Source: Catenulispora sp. MAP5-51
GTDB taxonomy: Bacteria > Actinomycetota > Actinomycetes > Streptomycetales > Catenulisporaceae
DNA: 64,000 bases
Assembly (NCBI RefSeq): GCF_041261205.1
Contig: NZ_JBGCCH010000002.1
Coordinates: 62,001-126,000, forward strand
Direction of reading: 5' to 3'
The number at the start of each line of letters is the position of its first letter. Position 1 is the stretch's first letter. The position numbers and the translations under genes were made by a program. Below are positions 34,301 to 43,055 of this stretch, piece by piece. Under the pieces are notes generated by a model. The model saw only the letters and a list, made by a program, of their open reading frames with translations, ran no database searches and was not told the DNA's origin.

Positions 34301-35720
34301 TCAGCTGCTGGGACAGCTCGGCGATGCGCTGCGCCACGGTCTCGGCGTCGGTGCCGATCAGGGCGCTGGCGTTCTGGCCGGAGCCGGGCCGCAGGTGCGG
34401 CAGCCAGCGCATCCACTCCCAGTCCTGCTGGGCGTGGGAGTCGGTGAGCAGCACGAACTGCACGTCGTCCGGGCTGGACAGGGCCGCGGTCTGGGCCACC
34501 AGCCAGCGGGCCAGGGCGCGCGGGGTGCCGGCCGGGCCGGCGACGCCGATCACGCCGCGCTCCTTGAACGGGATGACCACCGGGGCCTCCGGGACGGTCC
34601 AGGCGACGTTGCGCCGGTGCTCGTCCTGCTCGGGGTCCTCCAGCACGACCTCGGAGTCCTGGTCCAGGGTGCCGACCCGGAGCAGCAGGTGGTCGTTGTC
34701 GCGCCGGCGCCGCTCCCACAGCCGCTGGCGCGGGCCGATGCCGATGTCCAGCAGCGTCGCCGGGTCCGGGCTCTCCTGCCGCCGGGCGTTGCGCTCCAGC
34801 GACAGCGCGTCGCGGGCGTCCTGCTCGATGCGCGCCTTCTTCGCCTCGTAGTCGGCGACCTGCTGGGCGTAGGTGGTCTTGCCGGTCTTCTTCTCCTGCC
34901 AGTAGTTGCCCATCATCATCAGCGGCGACATCGCCGCCATCATCAGATACTGCGGGCGCCCCATCATCACGGCCATGAGGACCGCGCCCATCACCGGCAG
35001 GACCAGCATCACGATCGGGAACGGCCGCTTGTGCTCGTCCCGGACCGGGCTGGGCAGCTTGAACTTGGTCTGGCGCTCCGGCGGCAGGATGCGCGGCGGC
35101 CGGTTGTAGTCCAGGAACGCGCCGTCCTCGGAGGGGGTCAGCGCGGCGTCCGGCGGCGTGTAGTAGCCGACCTCGAGGATCGTCGTGCCGATCACGACCT
35201 GCATCCCCGGCTTCCACTCGGCCTCCCCGACCAGTGGCTGCTTCTCCAGGGTCGCGGCCACGCCCTCGTACGGGGCCACGCGGATCACACCTCGGACATC
35301 CAGGCTGACCCGCAGCGCGAAGTCCGATATGCCCGGGTCATCGATCTTCACACGGTTACGCCGCGACCGTCCGATGTCGGCGTAACCGGGGTTTATTCGG
35401 TGCACGCCACCGGCGTCCGGTCCGCCGGCGACCCGGACCTCGACCGTGCCGTACGGCTCGGCGGGCAGACAGCCCGAAGGATTGTGGAGTGAGACCACTG
35501 AGCCCTCGCGCAGAGGCGAGGAGGCCAAAGAGTGGCGTTGGTCCACGAGATTGCCGTCCACGAACAGGAGGGGTGGCGACCCCGGGTTCGATCCCTGCGT
35601 CCCCAGCATCCGACCCAACTGGTCCGCGACCTGTGGGATCGATGACTCCCCGTCCGCGTCCAGCAGTGCGTCCATCCAGGAGCCCTGGACAGGATCCACC
35701 ACCGTCAACGTCATACGCAT
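31332..35720 (-). CDS. eccC: EssC/EccC-like type VII secretion ATPase with N-terminal FHA-like domain
   Basis: 1462 residues. The N-terminus has a ubiquitin-like stretch and an FHA-like domain (about 93-185: YADIGRSRRNRVKIDD); the serine-histidine pair of true phosphothreonine binders is not visible. Two TM segments lie at about 235-270. Three FtsK/SpoIIIE modules follow: D1 with intact Walker A GTTGAGKS (653-660) and Walker B IVIDEFAS (763-764); D2 with GAPRSGRS (990-997); D3 with GPPKSGRS (1285-1292). D2 and D3 have Arg in place of the P-loop Lys, as in T7SS ATPases where only D1 is strongly active. No esx, eccB/D/E or mycP gene is nearby. Confidence 0.88.
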   Translation of the reverse strand: MRMTLTVVDPVQGSWMDALLDADGESSIPQVADQLGRMLGTQGSNPGSPPLLFVDGNLVDQRHSLASSPLREGSVVSLHNPSGCLPAEPYGTVEVRVAGGPDAGGVHRINPGYADIGRSRRNRVKIDDPGISDFALRVSLDVRGVIRVAPYEGVAATLEKQPLVGEAEWKPGMQVVIGTTILEVGYYTPPDAALTPSEDGAFLDYNRPPRILPPERQTKFKLPSPVRDEHKRPFPIVMLVLPVMGAVLMAVMMGRPQYLMMAAMSPLMMMGNYWQEKKTGKTTYAQQVADYEAKKARIEQDARDALSLERNARRQESPDPATLLDIGIGPRQRLWERRRRDNDHLLLRVGTLDQDSEVVLEDPEQDEHRRNVAWTVPEAPVVIPFKERGVIGVAGPAGTPRALARWLVAQTAALSSPDDVQFVLLTDSHAQQDWEWMRWLPHLRPGSGQNASALIGTDAETVAQRIAELSQQLSFRMKEHAASGGENLTFKDPDIVVILDGSRRLRSMPGMIQVLQQGPMVGIRSICLDGEDRFLPGECQAIVVVEPQGLRVQQVGSDMLRGVRPDAVSPVWCQRLVRGLAAVRDVSGNEEASGIPNSARLLDVLGLEPPTSQAIAARWTMGGETTMAMLGESFDGPFGIDIRRDGPHGLIAGTTGAGKSELLQTIVASLAVANKPTAMTFVLVDYKGGSAFKDCVQLPHTVGMVTDLDNHLVERALESLGAELKRREHILAEAGAKDIEDYGDIRKKNTHLSPMPRLLIVIDEFASMVRELPDFVTGLVNIAQRGRSLGIHLLLATQRPSGVVSPEIRANTNLRIALRVTDGNESTDVIDDPSAGFISKSTPGRAYVRLGANSLVPFQAGRVGGRRPGANVVSQSSVWSTRLDWPGLAAAPPKKPEGPKVEDDAEITDLKVLVDAIREANAAMQIPPQHSPWLPALQDTVLLSDVPPVRRHGGHDLAPIPWGIDDLPSLQARRAAVLDFASLGHMLIAGAPRSGRSQLLRTMAGAIALTQSTADVHIYGIDCGSGALLPLTALPHCGAVVQRQQSERATRLINRLMQEITDRQEKLASQGYASIIEQRMSVPADQKLPHIVVFLDRWDGFLGSLGELDGGVLTDQIMKIMREGQGAGVHVIMTGDRLVLSGRIASLTEDKMSFRLPDKSDFGLIGLHPRKIPDEIAAGRAFRSESGLETQVALLTPDGSGQAQAAALAAIAEQARARDAQIPRARRPFRVDVLPNRITLAEAWELRDEASQGRPLWALAGVGGDELIGAGPDLGDGVPAFLIAGPPKSGRSTMLVMMARTLVVQGSQVILVAPRNSPLRKMAGERGVLAVFESSDLGEEELRSALDAAGGHPVCVLIDDAEMLKEAPAGSVLRDLISQGGDRGQALVIAGSAEDLNTGFSGWHVDARRGRRGALLSPQSPMDGDLIGVRVSRGQVGGQIQAGRALLHLGDGEVRTVQVPAE

Positions 35721-35851
35721 GACTCGGAAGTCTACGGCCAGCGGCGTCAGGGGATAAGGTCCGCCCTGACAAGCGCGGATCGGCCACCGGGACCCCTCGT
35801 TCGCCCCGGCGCGACCACGATCGGCTCACGACGGGCCGGCAGGAGGCTCCC

Positions 35852-36580
35852 ATGGATGTCGGCGCGGCGATAGCCCTGGTCGGGGTGCTGTGCGCACCGG
35901 CGCTGGCGCGCGGGGCGTATCAGATGTCGGTCGACGCCGGCACGCCCGCGCGGCAGCGCTGCGGCCACTGCGGCGTGCGGCTGCCGGCCGGCCGGGTCCG
36001 GTTCGCGCTGTGGCCGGGCCGCTGCGGCGCGTGCCGGGAGCAGCTCGGGCCGCGGGTGTGGATGGTGGCCGTGGCGGCGGCGATCGGCGGATTCGCGGTC
36101 GGGCACCGGCTGGGCAGCGATCCCGCGACCCCGGCATTCCTGGTCCTCGCCCTGGGCTGCGTCCTGCTCGCCTTCATCGACCTGGCCGTACGCCGGCTGC
36201 CGGACCAGCTGACCGCGCCGCTGGCCGTACTCGGCATGGTCGGCCTGGGCACCGCGTCGTATCTGGGCCGTGACATGACCCCGCTGCTCAGGGGACTGAT
36301 CGCGGCCGCGCTGGCCGGCGGGCTCTTCCTGGGGCTGGCCTGGATCCGCCCCGACGGCGAGGGGATGGGGCTGGGCGACGCCAAGCTGGCCGCCGTGCTC
36401 GGCCTGTTCCTGGGCTACCTCGGCTGGCGGGACCTGGTGCTCGGCATGTTCGCCGGGACGTTCTCCGCGGCGCTGTTCGCCCTCGTCATGCTGCGCATGG
36501 GCCGGATGGACCGGAAGTCGGCGCTGACGTACGGGCCGTTCCTGATACTCGGGGCGGTCTTCGCAGTGCTCGTGAACTGA
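35852..36580 (+). CDS. Prepilin peptidase (A24 family)
   Basis: 242 residues, about seven TM segments. The two catalytic aspartates are Asp110 (AFIDLAVRRLPDQLT) and Asp176 (GMGLGDAKLA). A CxxC...CxxC cluster (Cys37, Cys40, Cys58, Cys61) in the first loop matches the zinc motif of bifunctional prepilin peptidases, which cut the leader and may N-methylate. The enzyme processes type IV pilin or pseudopilin substrates at the membrane. No pilin or secretion gene lies within the window. Confidence 0.85.
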   Translation: MDVGAAIALVGVLCAPALARGAYQMSVDAGTPARQRCGHCGVRLPAGRVRFALWPGRCGACREQLGPRVWMVAVAAAIGGFAVGHRLGSDPATPAFLVLALGCVLLAFIDLAVRRLPDQLTAPLAVLGMVGLGTASYLGRDMTPLLRGLIAAALAGGLFLGLAWIRPDGEGMGLGDAKLAAVLGLFLGYLGWRDLVLGMFAGTFSAALFALVMLRMGRMDRKSALTYGPFLILGAVFAVLVN

Positions 36581-36582
36581 AC

Positions 36583-36625
36583 GGCTGAGCGGGGCGCCCA
36601 CCGGCAGTGGACGCCCCGCTCAGCC
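36583..36625. terminator. Bidirectional hairpin terminator
   Basis: Perfect 14-bp arms GGCTGAGCGGGGCG / CGCCCCGCTCAGCC starting 2 bases after the prepilin peptidase stop. It serves the convergent lipoprotein gene as well. Confidence 0.82.
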
Positions 36626-36646
36626 GGATCGCGCCGCGCGCGCCGG

Positions 36647-37129
36647 TCAGCTCGCGCTGGACGGCTGGAACTGCTGGTAGACCCCGGTGTTCGACTCGGT
36701 CGAGGCGGTCACGGAGATGGCCGCGCCGCCGGCGAAGGTCAGCGCCACCGGCGAGTTGTGGCCGGGGACCGAGCCGGAGTTGTTCAGCACCATCTTGGGG
36801 CCGTTCGGCGCGGCCAGGTTCAGCGCCGAGTGCGCGGCCAGGTCCAGGTTGCCGCCGGAGACCGACACGGACTTGCCGTTGACGGTGACGCCGGACAGCT
36901 GGGCCGCCTGGTCGCCGTTGTTGACCACGGTGCCGGTCACCTGCGCGGTGCCGGTGGCCGGGTCGACGACCACGACCATGTCCAGGGCCTGGAGGTCGCC
37001 GCTGGCGCCGGCGGCGAAGTTGGGCTGGATCTGCAGGGTCTCGGCGCCACCGCCGGCGGCGCAGCCGGTCGCGACCGCTGCGGTGCCGGCGACTGCGGCG
37101 ATGACGAGGGCGATGCGCATGCTCTTCAC
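36647..37129 (-). CDS. Secreted lipoprotein
   Basis: 160 residues. The signal peptide ends in lipobox VATGC (lipidated Cys23), then a short Gly/Ala stretch. The mature part is a predicted beta-sandwich: LDMVVVVDPATGTAQVTGTV, VNNGDQAAQLSGVTVNG, PVALTFAGGAAISVTA. The pattern (VVNNGDQAAQLSGVTV) resembles the copper-chaperone-like/DUF461 lipoproteins often found near carD in actinomycetes, but no Met/His copper motif is seen. Function uncertain. Confidence 0.7.
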   Translation of the reverse strand: MKSMRIALVIAAVAGTAAVATGCAAGGGAETLQIQPNFAAGASGDLQALDMVVVVDPATGTAQVTGTVVNNGDQAAQLSGVTVNGKSVSVSGGNLDLAAHSALNLAAPNGPKMVLNNSGSVPGHNSPVALTFAGGAAISVTASTESNTGVYQQFQPSSAS

Positions 37130-37428
37130 GGCGGAACGGCTCCTAGACGGTCCAACTGGCTCACGGGCCGCCGCCCTTGTCGATCGCGGTGCTGGTGCCG
37201 GGCCCGGTCGCGGATTCGTGCGACTTCCCGACCACCCGATGAAATGGCGGCTCGCAGCCAGTGTAAAAGGGCCTCAGATCCGTTCCGGGCCCGGGGCCCG
37301 ATCCGCCGGAGTGATGTTCGCTACGTGCCCGGCGCGCGGGCACGCCGCAGGCCCGCACGGCGGGACCGCCTGGACCGTGTGTCAGAGCCGTGCCGCGGCG
37401 CGCCTGGGGCCCGCCGCGGCGGCGGATC
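37130..37428. other. 299-base intergenic stretch
   Basis: Between two minus-strand genes. It should hold the lipoprotein promoter. No gene, repeat or strong hairpin is seen. Confidence 0.4.
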
Positions 37429-37707
37429 TCACCAGAAGACGAGGAACCCCAGGGCGCGCCCGACACGCCGGGACAGCCCGGCCAGGGCACGGAAGGGCCA
37501 CGTCAGCGCGGACCAGGTCCTCGCCCGGGCCTTGGCCCGCGCGACCTCCCGCCGGTAGGCCCGCACCTCGGCATCGAGGGCGGAGATGTCGTCCGGGACG
37601 ATCACGACCTCGAAGCCGCTGTCGCCGCCGGGATCGCCGAAGGAACCGAAGGAGTGATCGCCGTTGTCGCGGCCTGGACTGTTCACCTGTGTCTGCACCC
37701 ACCCCAC
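37429..37707 (-). CDS. Hypothetical small protein
   Basis: Up to 92 residues, starting at a GTG (37707, or an internal GTG at Val8). The N-terminus is Gly/Asp/Ser-rich; from residue 35 VVIVPDDISALDAEVRAYRREVARAKARAR forms a charged helix, and the end (FRALAGLSRRVGRALGFLVFW) is basic-hydrophobic and may touch the membrane. The PDD-x-LDxEVxAYRRE pattern recurs in actinobacterial small proteins of unknown function as far as I can recall. Divergent from carD. Confidence 0.5.
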   Translation of the reverse strand: MGWVQTQVNSPGRDNGDHSFGSFGDPGGDSGFEVVIVPDDISALDAEVRAYRREVARAKARARTWSALTWPFRALAGLSRRVGRALGFLVFW

Positions 37708-37962
37708 GCGTTGTCGTCGGGAGCCGTAGCGTCATTGTGCGCTTTGCAGAGCGTTGTGCCCAGAGAGACGGGGCTCGTAATCCCGCTGGGATTCCCCGAT
37801 TTTCCCCGTGTGCGCGATCGGGCGGGGATCGAGATCGACCAAGATCGACCGTCCGGCCCGCAGGTGATCGTCGGGCGCTTTGCGATGGCGATTGAGCTGC
37901 ACGAGCACGCCGCAGGGGGGTTTGTCAAGCCCCCACGGGTACGCTGACCTGCGCAAACGGTC

Positions 37963-37991
37963 TTCAGAACGGGCGTATTACGTGGTATCCT
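37963..37991 (+). promoter_or_regulatory. Vegetative promoter of carD
   Basis: TTCAGA (37963-37968), a 17-base spacer, then TATCCT (37986-37991). Both boxes fit the housekeeping sigma consensus of actinobacteria. The carD ATG lies 28 bases downstream, with GGAAGGGG as ribosome site. Confidence 0.65.
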
Positions 37992-38019
37992 GGAGAGCCA
38001 CGGAAGGGGCACATATCAC

Positions 38020-38502
38020 ATGACGTTCAAAGTTGGCGAGACCGTGGTCTATCCCCATCATGGGGCCGCGCTCATCGAGGATATCGAGATCCGCGTGATC
38101 AAGGGCGAGCCGAAGGAATACCTCGTGCTGAAGGTGGCGCAAGGTGATCTGACCGTACGCGTGCCCTCTGAGAAGGCCGAGTACGTCGGCGTGCGCGACG
38201 TGGTCGACCAGGGCGGCCTGGAGCGCGTGTTCGACGTTCTGCGCGCGCCGCACACCGAGGAACCGACCAACTGGTCGCGCCGCTACAAGGCGAACATCGA
38301 GAAGATCCAGTCCGGCGACGTCATCAAGGTGGCCGAGGTGGTGCGCGACCTGTGGCGCCGCGACCGCGACCGCGGGCTGTCGGCCGGTGAGAAGCGCATG
38401 CTGGCCAAGGCGCGGCAGATCCTGGTCAGTGAGCTGGCGCTGGCCGAGGCCACGAACGAGGACAAGGCTGACGCCATCCTCGACGAGGTCCTGGCTTCCT
38501 AG
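38020..38502 (+). CDS. carD: CarD-family transcriptional regulator
   Basis: 160 residues, the normal length. The N-terminal RNA-polymerase-interacting (Tudor-like) domain opens [21 protein letters not shown]; the C-terminal helical DNA-binding domain includes [33 protein letters not shown] and [16 protein letters not shown] with the conserved Trp. CarD binds the polymerase beta subunit and stabilises open complexes, especially at rRNA promoters. It is followed by ispD-ispF, the usual actinobacterial order. Confidence 0.95.
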   Translation: MTFKVGETVVYPHHGAALIEDIEIRVIKGEPKEYLVLKVAQGDLTVRVPSEKAEYVGVRDVVDQGGLERVFDVLRAPHTEEPTNWSRRYKANIEKIQSGDVIKVAEVVRDLWRRDRDRGLSAGEKRMLAKARQILVSELALAEATNEDKADAILDEVLAS

Positions 38503-38593
38503 GAGTCCTCGCTTCCCGCGAAGACTCGCCTGCTCCACCGCTTGTCCTGAATCGTGTGAGTACCATCGTTTCTTTTCAGCATGAGCACGCCAT

Positions 38594-38624
38594 CCGGCCC
38601 CGCGGCTTCAGCCGCCGGGGCCGG
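38594..38624 (+). terminator. Hairpin between carD and ispD
   Basis: CCGGCCCCGCGGCT / AGCCGCCGGGGCCGG with a 2-base loop and one bulged base. It ends 17 bases before the ispD start, so it may terminate or attenuate carD transcription. Confidence 0.6.
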
Positions 38625-38641
38625 CGGCTTGTTGTGCGCTA

Positions 38642-39424
38642 ATGTCCCGGGCCGTGAGCATGAGTACTGATCCCGCCTCCGAGACCGCGGCCACGGCCGC
38701 GGCCGGACCCGGCCCCGCAGCCGAACCCGCAGCCGGACCCGGCCGGGTGGCCGTGATCGTCCCGGCCGCCGGCAAGGGCGAGCGGCTGGGCCCCGGCGCC
38801 CCGAAGGCCCTGCGCGAGCTGGGCGGCTTCCCGCTGCTGGTGCACGCGGTCCGCACCCTGGCCGCCGCGCGCTCGGTGGACCTGGTCGTGGTGGCCGCGC
38901 CGCCGGACCCGCAGGGCCTGGCCGAGGTGCAGCGCCTGGTGGCCGACCTGCCCGGCGACACCCGGGTGGTGGCCGGCGGGGCGAGCCGGCAGGAGTCGGT
39001 GGCGCTGGCGCTGGCGGCGCTGCCCGAGGACTGCGCCGTGGTCCTGGTCCACGACGCCGCCCGCGCGCTGACCCCGGTCGACGTCATCGAGGCCGTGGTG
39101 GCCGCGGTGCGCGGCGGGGCCGGGGCGGTGATCCCGGTGCTGCCGGTGGCCGACACCATCAAGGCCGTGGACGGCGACCTGGTCACCGCGACCGTGGACC
39201 GCTCCACGCTGCGCGCCGTCCAGACCCCTCAGGGCTTCACCCGCGGCGTCCTGACCAAGGCGCACGCGGCCTCCGACCCGGCGGCCCCGGCCACCGACGA
39301 CGCCGGGCTGGTCGAGGCGCTCGGCCTGCCGGTCCGCACGGTCCCCGGCCACGCCGAGGCCTTCAAGATCACCACACCGTTCGACCTGGTCCTGGCCGAG
39401 GCCGTGCTCAGGAGGCGGCGGTGA
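38642..39424 (+). CDS. ispD: 2-C-methyl-D-erythritol 4-phosphate cytidylyltransferase
   Basis: 260 residues, with an extra Ala/Pro-rich N-terminus of about 35. It joins CTP and MEP to CDP-ME in the non-mevalonate isoprenoid pathway. The nucleotide-binding motif is [20 protein letters not shown]; other blocks are [24 protein letters not shown] and [16 protein letters not shown] 38642 is used; ATG 38660 is an alternative. Its stop overlaps the GTG start of ispF (GTGA), so the two are coupled. Confidence 0.92.
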   Translation: MSRAVSMSTDPASETAATAAAGPGPAAEPAAGPGRVAVIVPAAGKGERLGPGAPKALRELGGFPLLVHAVRTLAAARSVDLVVVAAPPDPQGLAEVQRLVADLPGDTRVVAGGASRQESVALALAALPEDCAVVLVHDAARALTPVDVIEAVVAAVRGGAGAVIPVLPVADTIKAVDGDLVTATVDRSTLRAVQTPQGFTRGVLTKAHAASDPAAPATDDAGLVEALGLPVRTVPGHAEAFKITTPFDLVLAEAVLRRRR

Positions 39425-39906
39425 CCGCGCTGCCCCTGGTGGGCATCGGGGTCGACGTCCACGCCTTCGAGGAAGGGCGCGAACTCTGGATCGGCGGCCT
39501 GCACTGGCCCGGCGAGGTCGGACTGGCCGGACACTCGGACGCCGACGTGGTCGCGCACGCCGCGTGTAACGCGCTGTTCTCGGCGGCCGGGCTCGGCGAC
39601 CTCGGGGCCCAGTTCGGGACCAGCGACCCGGAATGGGCCGGCGCGTCGGGACTGAAGCTGCTCGGCGAGGCGGCGCGCCGGGTGCGCGAGGCCGGGTTCG
39701 AGATCGGGAACGTGTCGGTGCAGCTGGTCGGTACGCGGCCGCGGATCGGCAAGCGGCGCGCGGAATCCGAACAGGTGCTCAGCCAGGCCGCCGGGGCCCC
39801 GGTCCGGCTGGCCGCCGCGACCACCGACGGGCTCGGATTCACCGGCCGGGGCGAAGGGCTCGCGGGAATCGCGACCGCCATCGTGGTCCCGCGCGATCGA
39901 CAGTGA
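39421..39906 (+). CDS. ispF: 2-C-methyl-D-erythritol 2,4-cyclodiphosphate synthase
   Basis: 161 residues, the normal size. It cyclises CDP-ME-2-phosphate to MEcPP, releasing CMP. Metal-binding VDVHAF and [11 protein letters not shown] and the nucleotide-site [14 protein letters not shown] are complete. It starts at GTG 39421 inside the end of ispD. Confidence 0.95.
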   Translation: MTALPLVGIGVDVHAFEEGRELWIGGLHWPGEVGLAGHSDADVVAHAACNALFSAAGLGDLGAQFGTSDPEWAGASGLKLLGEAARRVREAGFEIGNVSVQLVGTRPRIGKRRAESEQVLSQAAGAPVRLAAATTDGLGFTGRGEGLAGIATAIVVPRDRQ

Positions 39907-40019
39907 TCCCGCGGTCACGGCCCGCTGACAAAAGCATGATCATCCCACGAACGTGGGTCTTTATTCGCGGACCCGGCACAACGCCGAAACCCCGTGTGCT
40001 AGGAATGGAAACGTGAACC

Positions 40020-41660
40020 TCATATCCCGCTGCTGCGCCTACGACCCGCGTCGGCGACGCGGTCGAGAACTGCACGTGCAGCGTTGTGGCCGGGGATTCC
40101 GGACACACCGCCTCCGCGGCGCGCGCCAGCGCCGCAGATGAGGACGTTGTCGATCCCGGTCTCCACGCCCCACTTGCCCACCTGGTCCGCGCGCTCGGCG
40201 TAGGGCCAGGACAGGTCCCGGTGGAAGATGTGGCCGCCGGGCATCGCCAGCTCCGCCTGCAGGTCCTCGGTCGTCTTGGCCTCCAGGCACGGCCGGCCCT
40301 GCGCGTCCAGCGCCAGGCAGTCGGCCAGCGGCTCCTCCAGGTAGGCGTCCAGGCCCGCCACCGCCGCCCGCACCATCTCCTCCTTCGTCGCGCCGCCGGG
40401 CAGGGTGTGCAGCGAGAACAGCGTCAGCGTCTGCACGTCCGGCCGCTTGAGCAGCTCCTTGCCCAGGATCGAGCGGTCCGTGAGGGTGTGGCAGTAGACC
40501 TCGGAGGGCAGCGGGTTCGGCAGCTTGCCGGCGTGGGAGTCCTGATAGGCCTGGCGCAGGTGCGCGGCGCCCTCGTCGATGTGGAAGGTGCCGGCGAAGG
40601 CCACGTGCGGGTCGGCCCCGGACTTCAGCCGCGGCAGATGGTCCAGCAGCATGTTGATCTTCAGCTGGGTGCCCTGGGGCTGCGGAGTCCCGGCCCCGCC
40701 TCGGCCCAGCAGCCGGGTCAGGACCGCCGGCGCCACCCCGGCCAGCACGTACCCGGCCTGCACGACCTGCTCGGCGCCGTCCCGGTCCCGGTAGGTGACC
40801 TCGGCGCGGCCGCCGCCGGCGTCCGGGTCGATGTGCGTGACCTCAACCCCGGTGAGGATCCGCGCGCCGGCGTCCACGGCCGACCGGTGCAGCGCGTCGG
40901 TGACGCTGCCCATGCCGCCGATCGGGACCCGCCACTCGCCGCTGCCGTTGCCCATCACGTGGTACAGGAAGCACCGGTTCTGCTTCAGGCCGGCATCCCC
41001 GGCCCAGCTGTCGGTGCCGATCAGGGCGTCGGTGAGCACCACGCCGCGCACCAGGTCGTCGCCGAAGAAGCGCTCCACGGCCGCACCGATCGGCTGCTCG
41101 AACACCCACTCCCAGGCCTGCCCGGCGCCCTCCTCGCGGACCAGCGCCTCCATCTGCCCGCGGCCCAGCAGCGGGTTCAGCAGCGTCGGAGCCAGTGCCC
41201 GCGCCAGCCGGCCGAGCTGCTCGTAGAACTTGGTCCAGGCCCGGAACTCGGCATCGCCCCCGGTCAGACGCCGGAAGCTCTCCTCGGTGGCGGCCCCGGC
41301 ACGCCGCTCGACCAGCAGCCCGGTGTCACTCCCGGACCGGCGCACCGGCGTGTAGGAGGAGACCGGCCGGCTGCGCAGCTCGATGACCAGCTCCAGGTTC
41401 CGCACGATCGTGTAGGGCAGCAACGACACCAGGTAGGAGTAGCGCGACAAACGGGCGTCGACCCCGGCGAACGGCGAGGCGCTGACCGCGGCACCGCCGA
41501 CGGCGTCCAGCCGCTCCAGCAAGGTGACGTGCAGTCCGGCGCGCGCCAGGTAGGCCGCGGCCACCAGCGCGTTGTGACCGCCCCCGACCACGACGACGTC
41601 GTGGCGCGAGGCGCCGGGGCGAGGCATACGCTCGGCTCGTTCAGGCAGTGCCACTGTCAC
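40020..41660 (-). CDS. Phytoene-dehydrogenase-like FAD-dependent oxidoreductase
   Basis: 546 residues from GTG 41660, which has GGAAGGA eight bases upstream. The FAD motif is VVVVGGGHNALVAAAYLARAG, with NAL in place of the usual GL; the C-terminal part has the CGAGARRGGGVSGIPGHNAA block typical of the COG1233 carotenoid desaturase/isomerase-like group. No carotenoid genes are adjacent, and ordinary CrtI motifs are only partly kept, so the substrate is unknown. It converges with nothing nearby and is divergent from the TPR protein gene. Confidence 0.85.
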   Translation of the reverse strand: MTVALPERAERMPRPGASRHDVVVVGGGHNALVAAAYLARAGLHVTLLERLDAVGGAAVSASPFAGVDARLSRYSYLVSLLPYTIVRNLELVIELRSRPVSSYTPVRRSGSDTGLLVERRAGAATEESFRRLTGGDAEFRAWTKFYEQLGRLARALAPTLLNPLLGRGQMEALVREEGAGQAWEWVFEQPIGAAVERFFGDDLVRGVVLTDALIGTDSWAGDAGLKQNRCFLYHVMGNGSGEWRVPIGGMGSVTDALHRSAVDAGARILTGVEVTHIDPDAGGGRAEVTYRDRDGAEQVVQAGYVLAGVAPAVLTRLLGRGGAGTPQPQGTQLKINMLLDHLPRLKSGADPHVAFAGTFHIDEGAAHLRQAYQDSHAGKLPNPLPSEVYCHTLTDRSILGKELLKRPDVQTLTLFSLHTLPGGATKEEMVRAAVAGLDAYLEEPLADCLALDAQGRPCLEAKTTEDLQAELAMPGGHIFHRDLSWPYAERADQVGKWGVETGIDNVLICGAGARRGGGVSGIPGHNAARAVLDRVADAGRRRSSGI

Positions 41661-41800
41661 CTCGGGCGTCCTTCCCTGTCTGGTCCCGATCATCCCACGT
41701 CGGGCCCGCATACCCGGCGTGGGTCTGGCATCCCGGCGCGCCGGTGGGGTATACCAGGCCTCTGTTGCCGGGCGGCGCGCCCGGTGGAGGGGGTGGGGGG

Positions 41801-43048
41801 ATGTCCGTCGAGTCGAACGACGCGGCCGAGAAGCAGGTCTGGCACCCGGCGGCGACGATGGACGCCGCCATCAAAGCCGAGGTCCGGGCAGCCGTCAGCG
41901 CGGCCGGGGAGGCCATCGCCGGCACGGGCGAGCACGACCCGGCCGGGACGGGCGATCTCGAACAAACCATGGTCGTGAAGTACGTTCCCCTTCCGGCTCC
42001 ACCGGAACCCGCCCCACCAGTCCCTGTGATGACTTCGGAACCACCGGCCCTGAACCCGGAGCTCATAGCCCGCACCATCGCCCGCGCCGAGGCCCTGGCC
42101 GAGCTAGGACGCCGCCAGCAGGCTCTGGACGTCCTCAATGAACTGATCGTGGCCGGCGCCCAGGACGTCCGCGTCTGGCGGGCCCTGGCCGCGGTCTACC
42201 TGGAGACCGGCGACGGCGAGAAGGCACTGCGCGCAGCCGACTGGGTCGTCACCTTCGCCCCCGACGACGAATGGGGCCACCGGCTCCGAGCCTCCGCCCT
42301 GCGCCTCCTGTCCCGCCTCGACGAAGCCGTCGCCGCCGCCGAACAAGCAGTCCGCCTCGGCCCCCAGGTCTGGCAGAGCCGCGCCAGCCTGGCCGCCGCC
42401 CTCGAAGCCAGCGGCGACCTCTCCCAGGCCGCGGCCGAGGCCCGCCGGGCATCCCAGATGGCCGCGGAACTCGGCCCGGAATCGGCCTCGGAGGCGAAGG
42501 AGATCGAGGAGGCCGTCGCCAAGGCCGCCGAGGAACACGAACACGAGGACCAGGTCCCCGAACCGGTGGCCCTGCTCGCCGACCTCGAAGCGGTCCTGGC
42601 CTCCCGCCCCGGCCCCGACGACGACAGCCTGGCCCACGTGGGCAACCTGGTCCTGCGCTCCATGGAGTTCAGCGCGGCGGCCGGCTGGCTGGTCGCCTTC
42701 GGCGGCGTGGCCATCCCCGGCTTCGACATCAGATTCCTGATCCCCCTGGCGGTCCTTCTCGTCCTCGCCGCCTGTCTCCTCGGCCCTGCTCGCAAAGCCG
42801 GCCGCGACCTCTGGCGCTATCTGGTCGAGTACCTGTGGCAGGACACGAAGACCCGAGTGGCGCTGGTGATGACGATCGCCGCCCACGTCTTCATGATCAC
42901 CGGAAGCTCTCTCGGACACGTCCAGGGCGGCTCGACACTGATGGTCGGCCTGATCAGCCACCTGGTGGGCCGGCTGACGCTGCACCGGAAGGCGCCGGAG
43001 CTGAATCCGGTGCGCCGGGCCGGCACGGCGGCTCGGACGGCGGAGTAG
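41801..43048 (+). CDS. TPR-repeat membrane protein
   Basis: 415 residues from ATG 41801, preceded by GGAGGGGGTGGGGG. A charged N-terminus (to about 85) precedes TPR-like repeats (about 100-225: ALAELGRRQQALDVLNELI, ALAAVYLETGDGEKALRAADWVV, RLDEAVAAAEQAVRLGP). An acidic helix follows, and the C-terminus has four hydrophobic segments (from about 290). The TPR part should face the cytoplasm and bind a partner protein. Partner and role unknown. Confidence 0.7.
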   Translation: MSVESNDAAEKQVWHPAATMDAAIKAEVRAAVSAAGEAIAGTGEHDPAGTGDLEQTMVVKYVPLPAPPEPAPPVPVMTSEPPALNPELIARTIARAEALAELGRRQQALDVLNELIVAGAQDVRVWRALAAVYLETGDGEKALRAADWVVTFAPDDEWGHRLRASALRLLSRLDEAVAAAEQAVRLGPQVWQSRASLAAALEASGDLSQAAAEARRASQMAAELGPESASEAKEIEEAVAKAAEEHEHEDQVPEPVALLADLEAVLASRPGPDDDSLAHVGNLVLRSMEFSAAAGWLVAFGGVAIPGFDIRFLIPLAVLLVLAACLLGPARKAGRDLWRYLVEYLWQDTKTRVALVMTIAAHVFMITGSSLGHVQGGSTLMVGLISHLVGRLTLHRKAPELNPVRRAGTAARTAE

Positions 43049-43055
43049 CCAGACC

